From Cryptomeria japonica (lineage: Eukaryota > Streptophyta > Pinopsida > Cupressales > Cupressaceae), in the NCBI RefSeq assembly GCF_030272615.1, contig NC_081412.1, positions 666,978,352 through 667,042,351 of the forward strand: DNA of 64,000 bases, in the 5' to 3' direction. Position 1 is the stretch's first letter, and the number at the start of each line of letters is the position of its first letter. Below are positions 12,301 to 23,167 of this stretch, piece after piece. The notes under the pieces were generated by a model. It saw only the letters and a program-made list of their open reading frames with translations, made no database searches and was not told where the DNA came from. Made by a program: the position numbers and the translations under genes.

Positions 12301-13345
12301 GATACCACAATCCCCAAAGACTTAGGCGTTGATCAATTCCAAACCATGGTGGGACATCTCATAGCAGCGCATTGCTTATCCTTCATAGAAGATGATGACA
12401 TGTCTTTGCAACATCCACATAATCAAAGTCCTAATTCATAAAATGTACATAAAACATGTATTAATAGATGGAGGATCTTTCCTAAATATTCGTTCATTGT
12501 CTTGTCTGTGCGTTAGGCTATTCTAAAGATGCAGTTGATCCTCGCAAAAAGATAACAATCAAATCCTATGATTAAGAAGAGTGTTCCTCTAAAGAGATTG
12601 TAGACTTGCCAATCAAAGTTGGACCTACACAAAAGGATACAGTATGTCAAGTGTTGGACATTAACTTGTCTTACAACATACTCCTAGGCAGACCCTGGAT
12701 CCACGACATGCAAGCTATTCCTTCACCTTACCATCAGTGCCTCAAGTTTCCCTATAATGGACAAGAGATCACTATTCTAGCATATTCAAATCCATTTCAA
12801 TATTGTAGTAGCCTAAAACCAGTTCAAGAGGTTATTATTCCACATAATCGAGAAGCATTCTCTTCCACTACATCGCCTAAGGAAAAGATCTTTGCTTCAA
12901 TCTTATCAAGCTTTGAGAAAAAAGTATAATTGAAATACAAAGGCCTTGGGGAATATTCACTACCAGACCTACCACTCTCTCCAAGATCATATGGAAAACC
13001 ATCAAATTCAAAGAAACAACCCATCTCAAAACCAATTAAAATTCTTTAGGGATCATTTGTCAAAGACGGTACCTTAGCCAAGGAGAAGACCGATGACAAT
13101 GATGTTTTGCAATGTTTATACAAAGATGAGGTAGAATTCCAACCAGAAGTAAAAAATGTCAGTATCCCAGTAGAGAAATATGAAAAAGGATATGATATCA
13201 TGAGAAAGATGGGATATGGTGGCAGTGGTCCTATGGGAAAAAGAAAAGAAGGTATCTCATAACCAATACAACCTCCTTCTCAAATTCCTAAGGATAAATC
13301 AGGATTAGGCTTTGGGAAGAGTAATATAGATCCACAACAAGAATG
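12301..13345 (+). pseudogene. gypsy-1 aspartic protease and G-patch region
   Basis: Retropepsin region: 'LGVDQFQTMVGHL' leads in, the active-site triplet reads D-G-G at about 12468-12476 (this family often has DGG instead of DTG/DSG), and '[20 protein letters not shown]' (about 12640-12700) forms the conserved second half. Downstream, near 13180-13320, 'GYDIMRKMGYGGSGPMGK' and 'SGLGFGK' form a G-patch-like glycine motif, an RNA-binding-associated motif also known after the protease in some retroviruses. The reading frame is broken by stops and shifts. It is cut at 13345 by an LTR element and resumes at 19958. Confidence 0.8.
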
Positions 13346-14142
13346 TGTTGGCATTCTATACTCTTATGAGAATAGTTGATGTTGTCATTGATGGAAACCA
13401 ACTTGAAACCCACCAGCAATAGGTTTATACATGCCCGACATCACATATATTATACACCGATAGACACCGGCACCGACAGGCACTTCACTAGCATTCAGAT
13501 TACATCACAACAAAGCATACCAGCACCCCAGCTGACATGGGATGAACTTTTGTTTATTGTAATATAATTATCTTTTGTAAGCCGACATGGTATATTGTAA
13601 AAGAATCATATATGTATGAGATCTTATAGGTCATTTTGATAAGGAGACATAATGTATGTATGGTAGAAAATAATTGTTTAGTGACAACGAAGGTTTTTGG
13701 TTAAGGTATATATCTGAGCTTAAACTAGTACTGAACCTAGCATAAGAGATGTTGTTTTGATCAGTACATTGTATTGGATTTAATTATCCATTTTGTAGTC
13801 AGTGTGACTCTTCATTGAGCAATGAGCTCTAGGTTGTTGGCCTCCCTGCATGTGCAGGCCCCTTTATTGTAAGTAGTATTTATTCATTGGCCAGTGAGTA
13901 AATATTGTGGGTCACAAATCCCACCGATATTTTTCCCACACCGGGTTTCCTCGTTAAATTATCTTGTGTTATGGTATGTTTCTATGTTGTCTCTATTATT
14001 TGTGTTTACTGAAATAATTCTTATTTACCAATACACTGTTTTGAGTTGCAAAGTTACAAATAAGTTTAAATATTCTGCTAACCGGTTAGACACTGATTCA
14101 CCCCCCCCTCTCAGTATCTTTGGGACTGTCATTGAATCTAAC
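13346..14142 (+). repeat. 5' LTR of the pol-less element
   Basis: Starts TGTTGGCATT after the flank GAATG and ends in TCTAAC just before the primer-binding site. It matches 19170-19957 along its whole length. The block 'GGGTCACAAATCCCACC...TTTTTCCCACA...GGGTTTCCTCGTTAAA' is of the kind seen in plant copia LTRs around the polyadenylation region. The ORF 13894-14313 is incidental. Confidence 0.85.
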
Positions 14143-14145
14143 TAT

Positions 14146-14157
14146 TGGTATCATAGC
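14146..14157 (+). promoter_or_regulatory. Primer-binding site (initiator tRNA-Met type)
   Basis: TGGTATCATAGC lies 3 bases after the 5' LTR. It matches the usual copia site TGGTATCAGAGC, complementary to the 3' end of initiator methionine tRNA, with one change. It supports copia ancestry although pol is absent. Confidence 0.75.
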
Positions 14158-14214
14158 CTGGTCCTCTATTTGCAAAATCCTAATAGCTTGAGGGAGATTT
14201 TGAAACCGGTACAA

Positions 14215-15322
14215 ATGGAGAACTTAAGAAAACAGTTGGAAGGAGATCTTGAAGATTTTGATGCAAAAAAATTGAAGAATATCAAAATTGAAGATGATCT
14301 GAGGACTGCATAGGAATTCATAAAAGGACTTTAGTAGAACTTTTCTATAGCACAAAATAAAAGAAAAGAACTTCATGAGAAAATGCAAAATGATGATAAT
14401 GAAAAGGAAACTCTTAGAGATATTTGAAATAAGTTAAGGCAAGAGAACACTAATATGAAGAATGAAATGCAAGATATGACTATGAGGTTATGTAAGGATA
14501 TTGAAGACAGAAAAAATAATGAAGAAGACTTGACTAGGAGACTTAATGATTCTAGAAATGAAAATCTGAGACTTAGTCACGAAAATGATATGCTAAAGAT
14601 AGATCTAACTCACATGTAACATGATAAAGATGAGCTTGTGAGACAAGTTGGAATTTTGGAAAATTAGTTGATCACTGCAAATGAGTACAAAGTCAAATTC
14701 AAGAAAAGTTCAAAAAAGCTTGATGACATGCTGAAAAGACAGAAACCTAATGGAGATACAAATGGACTTGGATTTGAAATTGGAGAAAGTTCTGATACTG
14801 CAAATAATCAAGATCAGAACAACCAGTAAGACAACCTAATGCTTATAAATTTAATGGGAAATGTTTTAATTGCAACAAATATGGTCACAGAGCAAATCAG
14901 TGCAGATTTAGAAATAATCCGAATAACCCACCCATCGGTCAATGTTCCAAATGCAACAAAGTTGGTCATAATTCAAAAAATTGCAGAATGAATGTGAAAT
15001 GTTATGTTTGTGGAAGATTTGGGTGCTTATCTAATCAATGCAGATCACAAACCATTCAAGGATATGGAAAGGCTATTTAGAGGAATAATGTAACTTGTTA
15101 TGCATGTAACAAGATTGGACACATTGAAAATTTTTGTAGAAGCAAGAATACACCAGCGAGCAATAAAAGATCTAGTTTGAAGGGAAAAGAAAAGGTAGAT
15201 GAATTAAAGCAAGAAATTTCAAAACAATGGATTAAGAAGAGTGATCAGAGAACTGATGAAACTATCTCTGCATCGGTAGAACAGAGTAATCCTTCATCGG
15301 CAGGAGACTCTTCATCTAACTA
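14215..15322 (+). pseudogene. gag-like protein with four zinc knuckles
   Basis: Begins at ATG 14215 (MENLRKQLEGDLEDFDAKK) and continues as a Lys/Glu/Asn-rich coiled coil with several stops (from 14311), then shifts frame into a nucleocapsid part. Four knuckles lie between 14862 and 15150: CFNCNKYGHRANQC, CSKCNKVGHNSKNC, CYVCGRFGCLSNQC and CYACNKIGHIENFC. The third has Cys in place of the zinc-binding His of CCHC. The protein would bind element RNA and form particles. The usual copia gag N part (UBN2-like domain) is not recognised, so this gag may itself be truncated. Confidence 0.75.
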
Positions 15323-15476
15323 AGGAATAATCCTTACGGGGTATTGCAGCAAGTTGAAAATCATGCATTCTACCCTTGATTGATGTTGAGAAGATACATT
15401 TCTTCTTTACCGACAGGTGTGTTAAGTTTTCACTTAACTGGCAAGCATTTGATGTGGTTTTAAAGAACCTTTTTGG

Positions 15477-15484
15477 CTATAAAG
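15477..15484 (+). promoter_or_regulatory. Candidate internal TATA box
   Basis: CTATAAAG, about 140 bases upstream of ATG 15625, followed by a pyrimidine/A-rich leader ('ctcatttcgactaaccaagc'). The gag-to-ORF spacer of about 300 bp is non-coding and has the look of a promoter plus 5' UTR. Whether it acts as one cannot be told from sequence alone. Confidence 0.35.
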
Positions 15485-15624
15485 CACTGGAAAACCCTCA
15501 TTTCGACTAACCAAGCATTCAAACAATCAAAGAGCACGAAACTGAGAAAGGGCATCCTAAGGTGAAGCTACGAAGTAATTTTCAGGCATTCAGAATTTTG
15601 GTTAAGAGGTATTTATCTTTTGAA

Positions 15625-18600
15625 ATGGCATCCTCATCTTCAGTTCCTGAGTTTATTGTAAAACCTATCATTGTAGAAAACATCAAATGCCCTAGATCCA
15701 TGTTTAAGATTATCCCTGAGATTGCAAAACAGGATGATTCTATCGTACCTTTTTCAAAAATTCCAAAGGGTGTAGCATTTGCAGAAGACCCTAGAATCTA
15801 CATACATTCCAACATAGAAAACCTAGGGATTGAGGATTTGAAGAAGATATTTAATGAAGTTATTACCAATGGAAATGGTGTGATTAAACCTGAACATAAG
15901 ATTGTAGAAAACTTAGGTTTTGTAGAGATTCTGAACATTCCTGAATTTCCAAAGGAAGTTGTAAGACTTGTATTGAGAAGAGTCCACGGAGAATTCATAT
16001 GGTTAGAGTCAGTTTGCAAAATAACCAAAGAAGAAATTAAGGCAGTTACTGGTTTACCTTCAACTGGTAGTAGGCCGGATAAAACCAAGAAAATACCTAA
16101 CAAGGGAGTTATGGAGTTAACCAGAGCCACATCTAATAACAGGTCACTTAGAGTGAATGATGTCAAGGATATAAATGTGAAATATGTGAGTATGGTACTA
16201 GGATAAAAAGCAACCCATACAAATAGACTAAATTTTTTTTCTAGCCTTTGTATTCATAGTGCATATGAGATGGTGAACAATAATGCCAAGATAGATGTTT
16301 GTGAATGGCTTAAAGATGAATTAATTGACAATTTGAAGAAGATTAATGGAGACAAGAAAGGTACTTTCTGATTTGGAAACCTACCAGCATGCCTGATGCT
16401 ATACTTTACCAAAGAGATACTCGGCATAGGTCACAAGGATTGTGGTTATGAAATCCCGATAGGAAAATAGATACAGGAAGATTTCACATGTGTGGGCACT
16501 AACTGTGATAAGAACATTACAAACTACTTCAAAATATTTCAAACTAAGATGAGAGCAAGAGAGAGACTACCGCAGAGCATAATTGATAACTATGACAAGC
16601 AAATCTATTTTGTCATTAAGCAAGATGAGACTTGGATGGAAGTAGTAAGCCCTAGAACTATTTGGGTTACTGAGATGGGTTATGAGGTAGACCTACATGT
16701 TCTAGAAATATATGCAAAAGCACTACTTGATGCACTGAGAGAACCATTTGAAGAAATATTTGGAAGTGTTGAACCCATTGCAAGTAAAGTATCCATGCAG
16801 AAGGAAAGGAAGAAAATATACAAGTTCATTAAAGATGCATCTAAGAAAGCCCAAGAAATTAAAGAAAATGTCATAAATATCGGTGGTATATCAACTAGTG
16901 AGCTTGAGAAACTACAATCGGAAGTACATGTTTCACCGGTTAATACATCTTCTGATACTGATATTGGTAAATTTGTTGAGTTTAAGAGAGCGGAAAGGAA
17001 AAGGAAAGCCTCGTCAGAACCCTCTCCTTCTTCGAAGAAAACAAGGACACTAAGGAAGAAGTAGCAGGCAGTTAGGCAACCATAGAATAAGCTTACACCA
17101 AAGAAGAAACAAACACCAGTTACCCTCACATTGGATGATTTACTGAATGAGATTACACAGGAAGGTAATCTGGTTAATGTGAATAAACTGTATCATTCTT
17201 TCAATAACTCTGACAAAGAAACCATTAAAGAGAGCATAATTCTTCATTTGAATATATACAAGAAAGTTTTGATAGAAGTGATTGATGAGTTACCCAATGA
17301 TTTATACACAAGATTGGAAGCTAAAAGGCTATCTATGATGGAACTGGACAAGAAGTTGAAAGTTGAAGTACTCTTGGCTATACATCTAGTAAATTATAAG
17401 GAAGAGATAGATGAGCTTATTTCTGAAGCTAACCAGTAAGTATTTGTCAATGGACACTGGCAAGTAATCATGATGGCTGGAAGGGTTAAAGAAACTGTTG
17501 AAGAGACTCCAAATAAATGGGACATATTCTTTGTTGAAAAGGAAAAGCACGAGGATAGAAGCAGACCTAAAATGGAAAAGACATTCAAAGTATATCAGAA
17601 AGATAAGGACAAGGGTAAAGGAAAAGTTGGTGCTATTCCTAACATAAAAATTAGAGATAATCTTCCACCGCCACCTTTGGATACACCATCGATACACACA
17701 GAAGATCCACCGGTTATTGATACTGAAGGTATAACTCTTGATAATACTAATCCAGATTCTGAGATATTTTTCACAATGAATATAGACACACAAGATATAA
17801 ACATTGTGGTAGAGAAATAACAAGCAACTGACAGTGAAAAGACCTCTGAGAAACTAGCACAAATTGCTGACTCTCCGAAAACTGGGATACTAGCTCATAT
17901 ACAGCAACCAAAGACTAAGAAACCAACAGAGAACAAGACAATTAGCATAGGGCCATCAGAATCTAAGAAACCGGTAGTGGTACAGATAGAGAAACAATCT
18001 GAGCAAGAGGTTCATGTTGAGAAACAATCCGAGAAACCATCAAAAGTTGAAGTACATACACAGACAGATCCACCGGAAGTGAATGTAAGTAAAGAGCAAC
18101 CAATTTTTGGAAATAAGGAGAAGATAATAAAGGTAGTTGGACATACATCTATTGCAGAAACAAGCACATCAACAGGTGAATTCAGACCAACTATCATTAC
18201 AGAGGTTCTATTGGATTCTATTAAAAGGATAACTGATTGCAATACCTTACAATTTAAGGAAATTGATAAAACCTTACCTATTCTGAAGATGATTGCACCT
18301 AATTGTAAGATAGATCACATTAATGATTCTTCAGGTAAATTGGACACATTGTCCAAATTCATTGTTGATAATGTAATAACTATAGATAAGGTGAATGAGG
18401 ACACCATTAAGGAGAGAGTTGACAAAGAGAAAAACACATTCTTTGAGAACATCATAAATAAATGTACCGATCACTTGGATACACTTTTACTGGTACTTAA
18501 TTCTACAATTTTGGAGTATAAGGAGTTATATAGAGAAGCATGTAAACCTCACTGTTTGACAGAGGACATCGGTGAGGAGATAAAAAAGACACAAAATGAA

Positions 18601-18969
18601 ATTGATGACATTGCGGATAATATAATAGCTTCATCTGGACTTATATCAATTTTTGAGCAGGAAATGATAGTTTTTGAGGAGAAGTTAGAGCAACTTTAGA
18701 AAGAGAAGGCAAGGATAAGGTCCAATGCCCGGGAACTCAAAAGTAAACTTGGTCCAAAGTTGGACAATCTTATTACTCAAAGAGTTGAATTATCTAAGGC
18801 AACAGTTCAAGGAGAGCAATCACCAAAGCAGAAAAGGCACTATCTCATCGGTATGATCTAGTAGACTGAGGCAACTCTAAATGACAGCAACAAGTTTATG
18901 CAAAGTCTAAATCTAGTCTTGGCGGACATCTTTCAAATAGTAACCGACCAGTTACAGACCTTGAGGTAG
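15625..18969 (+). pseudogene. 1,115-codon unknown ORF occupying the pol position
   Basis: A single frame from ATG 15625 (MASSSSVPEFIVKPII) to TAG 18967-18969, with ten in-frame stops (16204, 16369, 16468, 17062, 17083, 17437, 17818, 18697, 18859, 18862) but no detectable frameshift over 3.3 kb. An upstream GTG in the same frame at 15562 is not preferred. The first third looks globular and includes 'ITKEEIKAVTGLPSTGSRPD'. The middle (about 16980-17120) is Lys/Arg/Ser-rich like a nuclear-localisation segment. The rest is Lys/Glu-rich with Pro/Thr linkers and probable coiled coils. No protease, RT, RNase H or integrase motif was found. The 'I-x(4)-I-x(2)-V/A-x-G-L-P' type motif also appears, loosely, in the LINE extra module. 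Function is unknown; capture from a host or another transposon is an inference. Confidence 0.65.
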
Positions 18970-19169
18970 AATGTTTGCACTCTTTTTATTATTTATGACA
19001 TCCTTTGTCATTGATGTCAAAGGGGGAGTAGTGGAGGCAAAAATGCATGTACAGAGGAGATCACTTGCTCAGGGGGAGCACATCTTTTTGGATTTCAATT
19101 TTGGGATAACAATTTTGGATTTTTCTCATGAGTGTTGCCATCAATGCCAAAGGGGGAGATTATTCACAT

Positions 19170-19957
19170 TTTACACTCTTATGAGAATAGTTGATGTTGT
19201 CATTGATGGAAACCAACTTGAAACCCACTGGCAATAGGTTTCTACATGCTCGGTATCACAAATATTAGACACCGACAGACATCGGCACCAACAGGAACTT
19301 CACCGGCATTCAATTATATCGGCAACAAAGCATACTGGCACCCCAGCCAACATGGGATGAACTTTTGTTTATTTTAATATAATTATCTTTTGTAAGTCAG
19401 CATGGTATATTGTAAAAGACTCATATATGTATGAGATCTTATAAGTCATTTTGATAAGGAGACATAATGTATGTATGGTAGAAAATAATTGTTTAGTGAC
19501 AACAAAGGTTTTTGGTTAAGGTATCTATCTAAGCTTAAACTGGTACTGAACCTAGAATTAGAGATGTTGTTTTGAGTAGTACATTGTATTGGATTTAATT
19601 ATCCATTTTGTAGTCAGTGTGACTCTACATTGAGCAGTGAGCTCTAGGCTATTGGCCGCCCTACATGTGCAGGCCCCTTTATTGTAAGTAATATTTATTC
19701 ATTGGCCAGTGAGTAAATATTGTGGGTCACAAATCCCACCGAGGTTTTTCCCACACTGGGTTTCCTCGTTAAAATATCTTGTGTTATGGTGTGTTTCTAT
19801 GTTGTCTCTATTATTTGTGTTTACTACGTTAATTCATATTTACCAGTACATTGTTTTGAGTTGCAAAGTTACAAATAAGTTTAAATATTCTGCTAACTGG
19901 TTAGACACTGATTCAACCCCCCCTGTCAGTGTCTTTGGGACTGTCATTGAATCTAAC
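19170..19957 (+). repeat. 3' LTR of the pol-less element
   Basis: Second copy of 13346-14142, starting 'TTATTCACATTTTACACTC' directly after the purine tract and ending TCTAAC at 19957. The usual TGTTGG start is mutated here. gypsy-1 coding sequence resumes immediately after it. Confidence 0.85.
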
Positions 19958-22480
19958 AGAAGGAACATCTCACAATTAGCAAGAAGAAGAATATGAATGA
20001 CAATAAGAAGAAATTGCCATTTGGAGAGAAGAAGAAGATGCATGTAAGCAACAAGAGAAAGCTATTTGTAAAAATCAAGAAGAGGTTACTCACAAACAAC
20101 AACAACAAGCAAATCGCAGGCAACAGGAAGAAGAAGAGGAAAGAAGACAAGAGGAACTTGCTAAAGAGTGAGAAGAACCTACTCACAATCTATATGAGCA
20201 AATTTTCAGGTTACAAGCTTCTAGAAAAACATATTCCAATGAATGGGAATGGGATTCATATCATTTTGAACATTGCTCTGAAGATTCCTGTCAGGTAAAA
20301 GATGTTGACATCGATGTATTCCACTCATATGAAAGGAAAATGTTAGAGTATAGGCCACTCAAACGAGAACTGCAACATACCAATTTTGACTTTATTGAGG
20401 ACAATCGGGAACTACTAGTTGTAGGTCAATTGAGGAAAGTAACATCTTGGACTTAGAAATAGTAATTGAAGACTTATATATCTCCATCATGACCCTTAGT
20501 GCTCTTGATACGAAACAATTTGGCAATCGTTTACCATTAGTGTATCCCAAGCTTATTGATTGGGAAAATAAGGGGCCCATTAAGATAGAAACCTTCCCTA
20601 AAGATCATGTCATTGACTTGTATCTCAACATAGTCAAACCTAAAATAACTTCCACCAGTGAATCCAATAACGTAACTTCTACTCTAGGGGGTACCAAATC
20701 TCTCAGTCGCAAAAGTGAAAAGAAAAAAACAAATATCAAGTCTACTATTGAAAACCAATTAATGGCAACATTAAATCAAATAAAAGTAAAAAGAAAGGAA
20801 GTAACCAACGGTGAAAACCTTTTTGAGGTGCCAGAGGATGGGAGATTTGACATTTTACTTAAGTATTACCAGGAGAGATATTCTATATTGATTGAGCAAA
20901 CTGAAGCAGTCAATATTGGAACACTAGATCAGCCAAAAAATTTACATCCAACAACATTATCAGAGCAAGAGAAATAGAACTATATTGCATTTTTTGAAGA
21001 AAGACAAATCAATTTTGTCTAGTCATACATAGATATCTTAGGATTGGATCTAGAACTCATAATGCATTATTAAATGCTTCTCCCAGAGTAAAACCAGTAA
21101 AGAAAAAGCTAAGAAATATGCATCCTCATATAGCCTTATTGGTCAAAGCAAAATTAAAGAAATTTCTAGATGTAGGGTTTATTAGACTTGTAGCATATCT
21201 AGAATGTTTATCCAATATAGTTAATGTTTCTAAACTAGACAAAAGTATCAGGGTATGCACAAATTTCATAGATCTCAATAAGGCATTTCCTAAGGATGAT
21301 TTTCATTTACCCAATATAGATATAATTATGGACTTGACAATTGGGCACACATTATTTTCTCTCATGGATGGTTTCTTAGGCTATAACCAAATCAAAATAG
21401 CACCAAAAGATCAAGAGAAGATGGCCTTCACATGTTCGTGGGGTACTTTTTGTTGGAATGTAATGCCTTTTGGACTAAAAAATGTAGGAGCTACCTACCA
21501 AAGGACGATGACAGTGATTTTTCATGATATGATGCATAACTTCATGGAAGATTATTTTGATGATTTATTGGCTAAGTCACATACTAGAGAAGCATGGCTG
21601 GAAATCCTAGGCAAGATCTTTGAACGCTTAAAGAAATACAAGCTAAGGTTGAATCCAAAGAAATGTGCATTTGGTGTCACATCGGGCAGACATATGGTTT
21701 ATCATTTCAGCACAAGGCATTGAAGTAGATCCAGATAAAGTTAAAGCAATCATGGAAATGAAATCACCCAAAAACATCAGTTAGCTAAGATAGCTTCAAG
21801 GAAGACTCTAGTCCATTAGAAGGTTCATATACCAACTAGTTGATAGATGTCATGTTTTCACACATCTGTCACGTAAAAATGTTCCATTCAGATGGGATGA
21901 CACATGTGAAGAAGCCTTTAATGCAATAAAGGAATATCTAATGAATCCACCCATTTTAATGTCACCAATTGAAGGAAAACCATTATTTCTTTACATATTA
22001 GCCACTGATGTAGCATTAGGAGCTTTGTTAGCACAATTGGAACATGAAGGGAAATAATGAGCCATTTACTATATTAACAGGACCTTAGTTAGGTATGAGC
22101 TCAACTACTCATCTATTGAAAAGGCGTGCTTGGCAGTAGTGTTTGCATCCTAGAAGTTGAGGCACTATATGCTAACCAATTCAGTCAAGCTGATAGCCAA
22201 AATTGATCCATTGAAATATCTTCTCAGCAAGGAAGCCTTAACAGGTAGATTGACAAAATGGGTAATGATCCTAAGTGAATTTGACATTGAGTATATTGAC
22301 AAAAAAGCCATAATAGGACAAGTGATCGCTGACCAATTAAAAAAAGTACCACTCCAAGATGATCATCCAATACATGTGGAATTTCCATATGCCAATATTA
22401 TCATGGTCACCAAAAAACTTGGCAGTTGTATTTTGATGGCTCTTACATACAACATGGATCGGGGGCGGGTTTGTTATTGG
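19958..22480 (+). pseudogene. gypsy-1 RT, RNase H and start of second RNase H
   Basis: After a Lys/Arg-rich linker, 20447-20977 encodes the pre-RT region (VYPKLIDWENKGPIKIE). The RT core is at 21118-21720: 'VCTNFIDLNKAFPKDDFHLP', 'FSLMDGFLGYNQIKIAPKDQ', 'MPFGLKNVGATYQRTM' and the catalytic box YFDDLL (usually YVDDI/L). RNase H follows ('ATDVALGALLAQ', 'YYINRTLVRYELNYS', 'KIDPLKYLLSKEALTGR') to about 22340. A second RNase H opens with Q-L-Y-F-D-G-S-Y near 22425 and fades by 22480. Stops at 20975, 21721, 22055 and elsewhere inactivate it. Integrase is missing. Confidence 0.85.
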
Positions 22481-22696
22481 TACTATGCAAAAAGTCATGT
22501 TCAATGTTCTTTGTGCGAATAATAAAATGATTTTTAGGTTAATTTATATAAAAAGAGTATTTGATAAGTGTAAGACTCTTTTTATATCAACTTCCTTAAT
22601 GAAAACTATGTTGTTAGTTTTTATAATCCAGTTACAGATTAGATGCTCAACAAATTTCACAAAACTGAATCAAAAATAATTTATGCCTATCTAATT
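22481..22696. other. Short spacer without gene
   Basis: About 200 bases of AT-rich sequence between the breakpoint of gypsy-1 and the LTR of copia-A. No element or gene is recognised. Confidence 0.4.
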
Positions 22697-23167
22697 TGTA
22701 ACAACCAATAGTATTGGTTATTCAACAACTATGAACAACAAAAGCAGTGACACATGAAATCCAATCACATTAACAAGAAAACACAGATATATCCTGGAAA
22801 CCCCAATATGGAAAAAAATCTGCAACTGTTGGTTCTATATTTAGCTTCAAGAGAAAAATATATTACAAAGATACTAGATTGCTTCAACAATAACACACAT
22901 ATACATCACAACTCATTTACTTCAGGATGTATATGAAAATCCCTACACCTAGATGAATCATCCTTATCTTATGCATCAAATCACTCTTAGCCTTAACTTA
23001 AATTCACAAACCCCTATCTTTTCCTAAATTCATGTTCTCGTTGAACCTCCAACTTGAGTTGCACACATACAACTACATATTTATTATGTAGCTCCACATC
23101 ATCATTGCAACTTAGCATGGAGCATGTACTCGACATGCAAACACACTACAAGCTATAGAAATCAACA
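22697..23167 (-). repeat. 3' LTR of copia-A
   Basis: On the minus strand it begins TGTTGATTTC right after the purine tract AAGAGGGAG (23168-23176) and ends GGTTGTTACA. That gives TG...CA ends and a length of 471 bp. Only one copy is present, so the borders rest on the purine tract and the terminal dinucleotides. Confidence 0.6.

Larger units (their letters stand above)
13346..19957 (+). mobile_element. Pol-less LTR retroelement with gag and a large unknown ORF
   Basis: 6.6-kb element bounded by two LTRs of about 790 bp. Flanks GAATG (13341-13345) and GAAGG (19958-19962) look like a 5-bp target duplication with one change. A primer-binding site follows the 5' LTR, and a purine tract (AAAGGGGGAGAT, ending about 19169) precedes the 3' LTR; both are of Ty1/copia type. 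Inside are a gag-like coiled coil with four zinc knuckles (14215-15322) and a 1,115-codon frame (15625-18969). No protease, integrase or RT motif is present, so it must have relied on another element. Hand comparison of about 400 LTR bases gave roughly 9% difference, so the insertion is old. Confidence 0.8.
8590..22480 (+). mobile_element. Ty3/gypsy element of the Tat type ('gypsy-1'), nested insertions
   Basis: Plus-strand Ty3 remnant whose pieces read in order gag (8600-9404), gag C-part (about 10450-11484), protease and G-patch (12301-13345), RT, RNase H and the start of a second RNase H (19958-22480). The gaps are filled by three insertions: 9431-10431, about 11485-12300 and 13346-19957. 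The same protein order resumes after each gap, which is the main evidence that the segments are one element. Integrase and both LTRs are missing; the copy stops within the second RNase H near 22480. The extra RNase H after the normal one is a mark of the plant Tat/Ogre lineage. Confidence 0.85.
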
